This document shows positions 1 through 7,202 of a stretch of DNA of 54,882 nt, one piece after another; the first letter of the stretch is position 1, and each line of letters opens with the position of its first letter. The notes beneath the pieces are model-generated. The model was not told where the DNA came from, made no database searches, and saw only the letters and a list, made by a program, of their open reading frames with translations. A program made the translations under genes and the position numbers. The stretch is from Fibrobacterota bacterium (GTDB lineage: Bacteria > Fibrobacterota > Chitinivibrionia > Chitinivibrionales > Chitinispirillaceae), in assembly GCA_023436145.1 (NCBI GenBank), contig JAEZKP010000063.1, forward strand, positions 1-54,882. Reading direction: 5' to 3'.

Positions 1-110
1 CTATCTGCTCTTTTGTCGTTTGGATTTTGAATAATTGGTAATTGGGATTTGTTTAGTATTTGGTGCTTGTGATTTGTAATTTATTTGCGTACCCTACTTC
101 TTATGCAATC
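1..110. repeat. AT-rich degenerate TTTGG/ATTTG repeat tract
   Basis: Non-coding tract made of loosely repeated short units such as ATTGGTAATTGGG, GGATTTG, TATTTGGTGCTTGTGATTTG and TAATTTATTTG. No open frame fits it. Tracts of this wording (TTTGGTGCTTGTGATTT) are, from memory, common between genes in unrelated bacteria, often near four-helix-bundle (S23-like) genes. I cannot confirm that here because the window begins inside the tract. The rest of the spacer, to position 220, shows nothing else I recognise. Confidence 0.4.
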
Positions 111-212
111 TTATGTTTGTTAAATTAACCGGACACTTCTGATTTTCGGACTTTACTGGATTTTAGTTTGGGACAGAAGTAAGCTGTGTGGCTGATTGTA
201 AATATATGGAGT

Positions 213-235
213 CCAGAAAATCATTCTTTTCTGGG
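213..235 (-). terminator. Stem-loop over the stop codon of the first activator gene
   Basis: CCAGAAAA and TTTTCTGG form a perfect 8-bp inverted repeat around a short loop that contains the TGA stop of the minus-strand activator gene. No U-run follows on the minus strand, so it is a weak candidate for intrinsic termination; it could instead protect the mRNA 3' end. Confidence 0.35.
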
Positions 236-1807
236 TGAAGAATTATTCTTATACTTGCGATAATCGATACCGTATTTATCGATTTTGTACTGGATGACTC
301 TTTTGGTGGTTCGCAGTAGTTTTGCAGTATCCGTCTGGTTGCCGTTGCAATCCTTGAGCGCTTCTATAATAAGCTCTTTTTCGTAGGAGGCAACCTGGGT
401 TTCAAATGTTCCGCTTTTTCCGGTTGATTGCTTGAATCCAGATTGCTGGAGCATTCTGGGGAGGTCATGCCCTTCGATCACATTGCCTTCACAAACCAAC
501 ACCGCCCGTTCAATCACATTCTCCAACTCCCGGATATTGCCAGGCCATTGGTAAGAAGACAGCATGTCGATTGCTGCAGTAGAGATTCTCTCCACGATTT
601 TCAGGTGAAGTTTTGAGTATTTTCTAACAAAATGATCGGAAAGCAACATTATGTCTGCACCCCTCTCCCGCAGAGGTGGCAAGACAATAGTAAATACATT
701 CAGCCGGTAAAACAGATCCTCTCTAAACCGTTCTTCCCGAACATCCTTTTCCAGGTTGCGATTGGTGGCTGTAATTAGACGTAAATTAACTTTTATATTT
801 TCCATGCTTCCCACCCGCTGAAATTCCTTTTCCTGGATTGCTCTGAGAAGCCTTCCCTGGGCACTCAGACTCAATTCCCCGATCTCATCGAGAAAAAGTG
901 TACCATTTTGTGCCGCTTCAAATTTCCCCACTCTGGCACTGAATGCTCCTGTAAAGGCTCCTTTCTCATGTCCGAACAGTTCGCTTTCTAAAAGAGATTC
1001 CGGAAGTGCGGCACAATTTACTGCAACAAAGGGACCGTCGCGAAAAATGCTTTTCTGATGTATAGCACGGGCAACCAGTTCCTTACCTGTCCCAGTCTCT
1101 CCTCTGATAAGCACAGTGGTAGTAGAGGGGGCAACCTGAGCAATGTACCGGTACACCTCACGCATGGACCTGCTGTTACCAATCATCTGGTCCGGCCGTC
1201 CTCTGTTTTCCAATATCTGTTTGAGCTCCTTATTTTCCCTCTCCAGCGCAGATATCCGCTCGGTCTGCCTTCTTCTCTGTTCTACTACCTTTGCAATCAA
1301 GTTTGATACTACCTCCAGAAACTGTAACTCTCCCTCCAGAGTGACATCTTGATCCACAACTATCCGGTCTACCGAAAGAACTCCAATTACTTTCTCTGAA
1401 ATTTTAATCGGTACGCAAAGAAATGCCAGGTCTGAAAGCTTAAGCTCCTTTCGTGCTCCGGTCCGATCTAAAAAAGTAGGCTCATCCTCAAGTGTGGGAA
1501 TTATCACCGCTTTTCCGGTTTTTGCTACCTGTCCAGTAATACCTTCTCCCAACCGGTACTTTCCTTTTTGCCGTAGATAATCTGGTATTCCATACGCCAC
1601 ATCCACAGTCAGTTTATCACCTGAAGAATTCAGAAGCGAGATCATACCCCTGTTCATTTTTGCCAGCTCCTGTAGTATCCCCAGCACCTCCATCATGCAA
1701 CTGCTTAACGGGCCCCCCGCACTGAGTACCCTGGCGATCTGATAGAGAACAACCAAACCATTAAAACTCAAATCGGTCCTGATCTTTTCTAGTTCCATAA
1801 ATGACAT
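221..1807 (-). CDS. Sigma-54-dependent transcriptional activator, GAF-AAA+-Fis (NifA-like)
   Basis: A 528-residue bacterial enhancer-binding protein. The N-terminal GAF sensor domain (about 20-185) is followed by a short coiled linker (185-205), a sigma-54 interaction AAA+ domain (about 208-430) and a C-terminal Fis-type helix-turn-helix (about 480-515, NQTDTAKLLRTTKRVIQYK). Walker A is GETGTGKE, Walker B is LFLDEIGE and the sigma-54-contacting loop is the canonical GAFTGA. There is no receiver domain, so activity should respond to a ligand or partner sensed by the GAF domain rather than to a histidine kinase. It lies at the end of the exopolysaccharide cluster, beside a close paralogue at 2165-3739, and has its own -24/-12 promoter (1889-1904), which suggests auto- or cross-activation. 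The sensed signal and target genes cannot be read from sequence; the exopolysaccharide genes are the obvious candidates. Confidence 0.93.
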   Translation of the reverse strand: MSFMELEKIRTDLSFNGLVVLYQIARVLSAGGPLSSCMMEVLGILQELAKMNRGMISLLNSSGDKLTVDVAYGIPDYLRQKGKYRLGEGITGQVAKTGKAVIIPTLEDEPTFLDRTGARKELKLSDLAFLCVPIKISEKVIGVLSVDRIVVDQDVTLEGELQFLEVVSNLIAKVVEQRRRQTERISALERENKELKQILENRGRPDQMIGNSRSMREVYRYIAQVAPSTTTVLIRGETGTGKELVARAIHQKSIFRDGPFVAVNCAALPESLLESELFGHEKGAFTGAFSARVGKFEAAQNGTLFLDEIGELSLSAQGRLLRAIQEKEFQRVGSMENIKVNLRLITATNRNLEKDVREERFREDLFYRLNVFTIVLPPLRERGADIMLLSDHFVRKYSKLHLKIVERISTAAIDMLSSYQWPGNIRELENVIERAVLVCEGNVIEGHDLPRMLQQSGFKQSTGKSGTFETQVASYEKELIIEALKDCNGNQTDTAKLLRTTKRVIQYKIDKYGIDYRKYKNNSSPRKE

Positions 1808-1888
1808 ATCGATTGTTAAAAGCTACGTTGACATTCCGGAAAACATATTTCAGCATTACTCAGAACACTTTACTCTGCGGGGAAATTG

Positions 1889-1904
1889 TGCAAAAATCGA
1901 GCCA
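1889..1904 (-). promoter_or_regulatory. Predicted sigma-54 (-24/-12) promoter for the first activator gene
   Basis: Read on the minus strand the sequence is TGGCTCGATTTTTGCA. It matches the sigma-54 consensus TGGCAYRNNNNTTGCW at all but one defined position, with GG and GC exactly 10 bases apart. It lies 82 nt upstream of the ATG at 1807, which would give a leader of about 70 nt. It is in the right place and orientation in an otherwise empty 357-bp spacer. Confidence 0.7.
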
Positions 1905-1985
1905 TATCTTATTAAAAAGCTGTAAAAACTGGACTTAACAACGGTACCGGTATTAAAACCAGTATTTCACTATACTGATGAAATA

Positions 1986-2000
1986 AGTTGGCTCTCAACT
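1986..2000. promoter_or_regulatory. Short inverted repeat, possible enhancer site
   Basis: AGTTG and CAACT flank a 5-bp spacer about 115 bp upstream of the predicted transcription start. Its location suits an upstream activator site for a sigma-54 activator. The arms are short and do not match the 17-bp palindrome before the wza-like gene, so this is tentative. Confidence 0.25.
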
Positions 2001-2129
2001 GCTTCCTGGAGATAGTTTTGGAGAGGTCGGGATGGTACAATTTTGTATCGAAGTGGGGTAAATAAGAACAAAACTGTTACATTGAAGCGGAATTTGTACT
2101 GTGGGTAGAGGTAACAGCAGGGAAAAGCA

Positions 2130-2162
2130 CTGAAATGCGGACTTATAGTCCGGCATTTTCAG
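2130..2162 (-). terminator. Probable terminator hairpin after the second activator gene
   Basis: Just downstream of the stop codon at 2165 the minus strand reads CTGAAAATGCCGGACT, a 3-nt loop ATA, then AGTCCGCATTTCAG. This is a long stem with two single-base bulges, followed by TGCTTTTCC. It separates the activator gene at 2165-3739 from the one at 221-1807, in line with the latter having its own promoter. Confidence 0.5.
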
Positions 2163-2164
2163 CT

Positions 2165-3739
2165 TTAAAGCTCTTCGGGCTGATCCGACCGGCGGAAACG
2201 GGAATAATCGATCTGGTATTTGTTAATTTTATACTGAATAATTCTCTTGGTGGTCCCAAGCACTCTGGCAGCTTCAGTCTGATTTCCACCAGTATCCTTA
2301 AGTGCATCCAGTATGAGTGTGCGCTCATAGGCTGCGACCAGATTTTCAAATGAATCGTCGCGCTCACCCTGCAAAGCCACATCTTTCATCTGAAGAGTAG
2401 GGGGGAGGTCCTGACCTTCTATAACATCGGCAGTAGCCACAATTACCGCCCGCTCAATAACATTCTCCAATTCCCGGACATTACCCGGCCAGTGGTAGGC
2501 AGAGAGCATGTCGATGGCAGGGGTGGAGATCCTCTGAATATTTTTATCATGAAGTCTGGAGTATTTCTTAACAAAGTAATCTGCCAGCAAAAGGACGTCT
2601 GCACCCCGTTCGCGTAATGGCGGAAGTGCAATTGTAAACACATTGATTCTGTAGTAGAGATCCTCCCTGAACCGGTTTTCTTTCACATCAGTTTCCAGGT
2701 CTCTGTTAGTGGCACAGATAAGTCTCACATTTACCCGGATCGAATCGCAACCACCAACTCTCTGAAACTCTTTCTCCTGTATCGCCCGTAAAAGACGACT
2801 TTGTGCAGAAAGCGACATTTCACCGATCTCATCCAGAAACAGTGTTCCATTATCAGCTGCTTCAAAACGACCAATTCTTCTGGCAGTAGCGCCTGTAAAA
2901 GAACCCTTTTCATGACCGAAAAGTTCACTCTCCAGCAGTGATTCAGGAAGAGCGGCACAGTTTACAGCCACAAATGGTCCGGCAGCACAGGGACTTTTCT
3001 GATGAATCGCTCTGGCTACCAGCTCTTTGCCGGTTCCGGTTTCCCCACGTATGGTTACCGTAGTCATAGAAGAGGCCACCTGTCCGATCTGACGGTAAAC
3101 ATCACGCATAGAACTGCTGTTACCGATCATAAGATCTGGTTTACCCTTATCCTCCAGTGTGCGTCGAAGTTCCAGATTTTCTTTTTCAAGAGCATGAATC
3201 CGGTCGTAATCCCGTCGCCTCACCTGAACCACCTGGGCAATCAGATCGGCGACCGCCTCCAGAAAACGGAGCTCTCCTTCCAGTGTAACCGCATCCTCAA
3301 CCGCAACTCTGTCTGCAGACAATGCCCCGATTACCATATCACCGGTTTTGATAGGGACACATAGGAAAGCCAGATTGGAATGGTCGAGCCCTTTACGTGC
3401 ACCGGTTCTGTCCAGAAAAGTGGGCTCCTCGTCCAGTGTAGGAACCGCTACCGGCCTGCCGGTGGCAACCACTTTACCGGTTATTCCCTCTCCGGGACGG
3501 TACTTGCCTTTTCGCTTATCTTTCTCTGAAATCCCCCGCGCTACATCAACCGCAAGCTCCTCGTTATCAGGGCTGAGTATGGTAATCATCCCCCTGTTCA
3601 TCCCTGCATTATTTTCCAGGATTTCCAAAATCCTGGTCATTATGACCTCCAGATCCTGACCGGAAGCAAGAAGGTGTGCGATCTGATAAAGAGCGGTCAG
3701 ACCATTAAAACTGAGTTCTGTTTGTACTTGAGTTGACAT
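2165..3739 (-). CDS. Sigma-54-dependent transcriptional activator, GAF-AAA+-Fis, paralogue with GSFTGA loop
   Basis: A 524-residue enhancer-binding protein with the same architecture as its neighbour at 221-1807: GAF (about 18-180), AAA+ (about 205-425, GETGTGKE and LFLDEIGE) and a Fis-type helix-turn-helix near the C-terminus (NQTEAARVLGTTKRIIQYK). The two proteins align almost end to end without large gaps and clearly arose by duplication. The loop that touches sigma-54 reads GSFTGA instead of GAFTGA; this variant is known in natural activators and is probably functional. I see no -24/-12 element in the 93-bp gap before it, so it is probably transcribed with the exopolysaccharide genes from the promoter near 10.33 kb. 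The stem-loop at 2130-2162 follows it. Confidence 0.93.
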   Translation of the reverse strand: MSTQVQTELSFNGLTALYQIAHLLASGQDLEVIMTRILEILENNAGMNRGMITILSPDNEELAVDVARGISEKDKRKGKYRPGEGITGKVVATGRPVAVPTLDEEPTFLDRTGARKGLDHSNLAFLCVPIKTGDMVIGALSADRVAVEDAVTLEGELRFLEAVADLIAQVVQVRRRDYDRIHALEKENLELRRTLEDKGKPDLMIGNSSSMRDVYRQIGQVASSMTTVTIRGETGTGKELVARAIHQKSPCAAGPFVAVNCAALPESLLESELFGHEKGSFTGATARRIGRFEAADNGTLFLDEIGEMSLSAQSRLLRAIQEKEFQRVGGCDSIRVNVRLICATNRDLETDVKENRFREDLYYRINVFTIALPPLRERGADVLLLADYFVKKYSRLHDKNIQRISTPAIDMLSAYHWPGNVRELENVIERAVIVATADVIEGQDLPPTLQMKDVALQGERDDSFENLVAAYERTLILDALKDTGGNQTEAARVLGTTKRIIQYKINKYQIDYSRFRRSDQPEEL

Positions 3740-3832
3740 TAACTAAATTTCTCCACAATATCTCAAAATACTACATCGCATGTCTTACAAACAATGAAAT
3801 GCTGAAATAACGGATTGCATATGCGGTTTATT

Positions 3833-5056
3833 TTACCCTTTTTTCGGCAAATCGGCTCTGGCTGAAACCGATTTGGACTCAAGGCAGAGGTTTTTTATGG
3901 TTTTGTACATTTCATAAGCACTAACATAGAAAAGCCTGAAAGCCTTACCATCATTATACTTGTTTTCCATATAACTCCACAGCTCTGCAAACCCGTCTTC
4001 ATTAAAAAGATAGCGGATGGTTTGGTCTATAGCCCCGTGAGTAAAGAGCTTTATGAAGATATGCCCAGGTATTTCAGAGATAGAAACCGCGGTTTTCACC
4101 CATTGAAGAGCTCTGGCCGGATGAAATCTTGCAGTGTAGCTTATACCTCCATGCTCTATGGAAGGAAAAATTGTGTGGTGGCGATTCTTCCAGTTTAAGG
4201 CCAAAGGTCCCTGAATCAACAGGAGATCTTTCTCCGACCAGTAGTTTCTTCTGGCAGCATTACCTTGCTCGTGAGCTCTGGGTTGCTCAGGTATATCTGC
4301 TGCAAAATAGATGCTGTTTACTATGGGTGGCTGGGTGATATCGGGTGCTGAAGGATAAGTGAAATCAGCATAACAGCCGGTCTGCTTTAATATCGGTATT
4401 TCGTGGTCTACCCCACAAAAGCGCCCATCAGGCCGTGAATTATTCAACGCCCAGTAACCATGGATAAATCCATAGCTGATATGGCCCAGGGAGTCTTTTC
4501 TGAGTAAGCCATGGTGATGAAAAAGAACATCCCTGAATTCTTCGATTTTACGCTTAAAATTCTGCGGTGAATCATTATTATGTGCTAAGAGCAGTTCAAC
4601 ATCACAGAAACCATCTTTGTGTAATTTGTAAATAGAATCGACAAGATTAGGATTATAGTCCTCTTCGGAATAGAAAAATGTGTGCACAGGATGTCTTCCT
4701 CTGCAATCGGTATGCTCACGGGCCACCCGGGGATACTCCCTGCACCAGGTTACCACCCGATGCTCAGCAATTTCCTGTGAGACCTGACCCCAGAAAGGTT
4801 GATAATGATCGCAGATTGCCAGGTAAAGATTAACCGGCTCGCTTTGAGCTCTATAGAGGGCCCGGGGAGAGAGCCGACGGGAAACAATGATCCATCTATA
4901 CCGGCGTAATGAATTGAAAAATAGCCAGATAAGAAATCCGGCCGCGAGTGTTGAAACTGTAATTATTATCCAGCGCAATATCACCAGCTTCCAGGCTACC
5001 TTTCTCCTAATAATAGCATATAAAACTGATACCCGAGAAAATTTTGATCTATTCAC
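3833..5056 (-). CDS. Membrane-anchored polysaccharide deacetylase-like protein
   Basis: A 407-residue protein with one transmembrane helix near residues 25-48 and the rest probably periplasmic. The soluble part has features of a glycoside hydrolase/deacetylase beta/alpha barrel: a first-strand D-H pair (CDHYQPFWG, near 82), HTFFYSEEDYNP (near 125) and SYGFIHGYWALNNSRPDGR (near 195). These resemble polysaccharide deacetylase-like proteins that accompany exopolysaccharide export genes, but the canonical metal-binding HxxxH motif is not obvious, so activity is uncertain. The start is GTG (5056), preceded by AAGAAAG. It lies downstream of the asnB-like gene in the same direction, with a stem-loop in the 99-bp gap. 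Exopolysaccharide modification is inferred mainly from context. Confidence 0.5.
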   Translation of the reverse strand: MNRSKFSRVSVLYAIIRRKVAWKLVILRWIIITVSTLAAGFLIWLFFNSLRRYRWIIVSRRLSPRALYRAQSEPVNLYLAICDHYQPFWGQVSQEIAEHRVVTWCREYPRVAREHTDCRGRHPVHTFFYSEEDYNPNLVDSIYKLHKDGFCDVELLLAHNNDSPQNFKRKIEEFRDVLFHHHGLLRKDSLGHISYGFIHGYWALNNSRPDGRFCGVDHEIPILKQTGCYADFTYPSAPDITQPPIVNSIYFAADIPEQPRAHEQGNAARRNYWSEKDLLLIQGPLALNWKNRHHTIFPSIEHGGISYTARFHPARALQWVKTAVSISEIPGHIFIKLFTHGAIDQTIRYLFNEDGFAELWSYMENKYNDGKAFRLFYVSAYEMYKTIKNLCLESKSVSARADLPKKG

Positions 5057-5105
5057 CTTTCTTTACATAAAACAATGCGGGTATCTTCTTTTTTTAATAT
5101 GCAAA

Positions 5106-5133
5106 GAGTCTGCCATGAGACCATGACAGACTC
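5106..5133 (-). terminator. Intra-cluster stem-loop after the asnB-like gene
   Basis: GAGTCTG and CAGACTC form a 7-bp stem that continues, after one mismatch, into CATG/CATG. On the minus strand it is followed by TTTGCATATTA, only a short U-run. It may partially terminate transcription or stabilise the upstream message between the asnB-like and deacetylase-like genes. Confidence 0.4.
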
Positions 5134-5155
5134 CTGAGAACTATGCAGGATCTTT

Positions 5156-7198
5156 TTAGACTTGATCTGAAGATTTAACCGGTATCGACGAACCGCTGTT
5201 TACCGGTGGAATGATGGCAGAACCCCGCTGAAGACTGCTTTCTTTACTGCGTTTAATTCTGTCTGAGCCCAATGAAGGCACCAGTTCTGCAATAAAGTGA
5301 TGGTAAAGTAGCTGAGTGGAAATTATAGCTGCTACAGCCATCTCATCAACCTCAGACAACCTGGAATTTGTACTATTTGCTTTCTGCCTGAGTAATCTCA
5401 CCGGTCCAGCATCGAAGAGCCCCGAACACTGCAAAGCATCATCTTCCCACATCAATGAGGCAAGATTGTTTGTACTTTGCGAAAAACAGGGTGAAATTGG
5501 TGCCCTGTAGGGTTGTTTGGGTCTTTTTAGAACCTGCGGTGGGATAAGCTCTGAAAACGCCTTTTTAAGTATATATTTCTCATTAAGTACATTAAGCTTG
5601 TAACGGGGGGGAATCGATGAGGCAAATTCAATTATTCTGTAATCAAGGAAAGGAAAACGCCCCTCCACCGAATGCCCCATCATCATTCGGTCCCCCTGTG
5701 AGGAGAGTAGATATCCTGACATGAAAAGACTTATCTCCAGATATTGAGCCTGACAAAGCGGATCCCAGTTGCGGATCTGAGGATCTATAAAATTATTCAA
5801 CTCCTCATAGACATTCTGAATATTAAGCATGTCCCGATATTTCTGAGCAAAGAAATTTTTGATTCTGGAAGTGTTGGACCAGCGTATTAAATGTGAATAG
5901 AACGGGTTTGAAATATCGGTCAATTGACGTTTAAAGAAACTCTGCCAGAAACGGTTATCCTTATCGGTATTTATGTAGGGATAGAGACGGGAGAGCAGAG
6001 CCGGGCGTATTCTGGAGGATGGATCTTTTGCCCAGAACCTCCGGATACTGTTTTCTTTAAAAATGTTGTACCCGCCGAAAATTTCATCTGCTCCCTCTCC
6101 GGTAAGAACCACCTTTATCTGATTGTCGTACACCAGTTTGGAGAGAGCAAAAAGAGGAGCGGGTGCTGTGCGGATCATTGGTGTTTCGGAATGCCAGATT
6201 ACCTCCGAATATGCCTCTCCAATATCCTGGTAACCAACTTCTATGTTACGGTGGTCGGTTCCTAGAAACTCTACCATCGCATTCTGATAACTGCGTTCGT
6301 CAAAAGCAGAATCATTAAAGGAAACAGAGAAAGTGATCAGGTCACGGTTGTGATATTTTTTAACCAGAGCCGAAATAATGGATGAATCCAGCCCGCCACT
6401 AAGATATGCCGCCACAGTTACATCGGAGCGCAACCGCAGCGTCACCGCATCGTACAAAAGCTCCTGGAGTTTTTTCTCATAATATTCCGGCGGTTTCTCA
6501 TCGTATTGATTTTTCTCTGGAAAACTCAGCCTCCAGTAACAGTTCAGACTCTGTGTCTGTGCTGTTACTTTTAATATATGACCGGGCTTAAGCTCAGTTA
6601 TCCCCTTGAATACAGTTCTGGGAGGAACTGGTACCCAGAGAGTGAAAACCTGCTCAAGTCCGGTAAAATCAAGCTCAGGACGCACTTCCGGATGACAGAA
6701 TATGGATTTGATCTCGGAACCGAAAAGAAACACTCCGTTACTGGTGCGGGTATAATACAGAGGGCGGATTCCTACCCGGTCCCGCACTAATAACAAGCTG
6801 TGTTTCCGGTTATCCCACAGTGCAATGGCGAATTGACCATTAAGATGGGTGGCGAATCTCTCACCGTATTCTTCGTAAAGGTGAACCAATACCTCGGTAT
6901 CGCATCTGGAATTAAAATGATGTCCCTTCGATTTTAAAAGAGCCATTAACTCCAGATAATTAAATATTTCCCCATTAAAGACTACCCATACACTGCCATC
7001 TTCGTTACACATGGGTTGTTTGCCACCGGCGACATCTATGATACTGAGCCGTCGCTGGCCCAGCCCGACACCATTATTCAGATAATAACCCTCATCATCC
7101 GGACCACGATAGCTTAAAGCCCTGGTCATGCTCTGCAGATGATGAATGTCAACCATAAAGGTTGGATCAGGATCAAAAATGCCTGCGATCCCACACAT
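5156..7198 (-). CDS. Asparagine synthase (glutamine-hydrolysing)-type amidotransferase
   Basis: A 680-residue two-domain protein. The class II glutamine amidotransferase domain begins right at the start, MCGIAGIF, with Cys2 as the nucleophile exposed after Met removal. The C-terminal ATP-pyrophosphatase synthetase domain carries the PP-loop SGGLDSS (near 265) and the GEGADEIFGGY motif (near 370). It is longer than housekeeping AsnB because of a hydrophilic tail after about residue 640. Such enzymes either make asparagine or amidate sugar or peptide carboxylates. Its place 4 bp after the wzc-like gene points to amidation of an exopolysaccharide residue, as proposed for amidotransferases in other capsule and exosortase-type loci; that is inference. 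I see no second asparagine synthetase in the window for comparison. Confidence 0.9.
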   Translation of the reverse strand: MCGIAGIFDPDPTFMVDIHHLQSMTRALSYRGPDDEGYYLNNGVGLGQRRLSIIDVAGGKQPMCNEDGSVWVVFNGEIFNYLELMALLKSKGHHFNSRCDTEVLVHLYEEYGERFATHLNGQFAIALWDNRKHSLLLVRDRVGIRPLYYTRTSNGVFLFGSEIKSIFCHPEVRPELDFTGLEQVFTLWVPVPPRTVFKGITELKPGHILKVTAQTQSLNCYWRLSFPEKNQYDEKPPEYYEKKLQELLYDAVTLRLRSDVTVAAYLSGGLDSSIISALVKKYHNRDLITFSVSFNDSAFDERSYQNAMVEFLGTDHRNIEVGYQDIGEAYSEVIWHSETPMIRTAPAPLFALSKLVYDNQIKVVLTGEGADEIFGGYNIFKENSIRRFWAKDPSSRIRPALLSRLYPYINTDKDNRFWQSFFKRQLTDISNPFYSHLIRWSNTSRIKNFFAQKYRDMLNIQNVYEELNNFIDPQIRNWDPLCQAQYLEISLFMSGYLLSSQGDRMMMGHSVEGRFPFLDYRIIEFASSIPPRYKLNVLNEKYILKKAFSELIPPQVLKRPKQPYRAPISPCFSQSTNNLASLMWEDDALQCSGLFDAGPVRLLRQKANSTNSRLSEVDEMAVAAIISTQLLYHHFIAELVPSLGSDRIKRSKESSLQRGSAIIPPVNSGSSIPVKSSDQV

Positions 7199-7202
7199 AT
7201 TT

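Noticed and set aside
2143..2382. Small minus-strand frame overlapping the second activator
   Set aside because: Out-of-frame shadow of the Fis-domain coding region.
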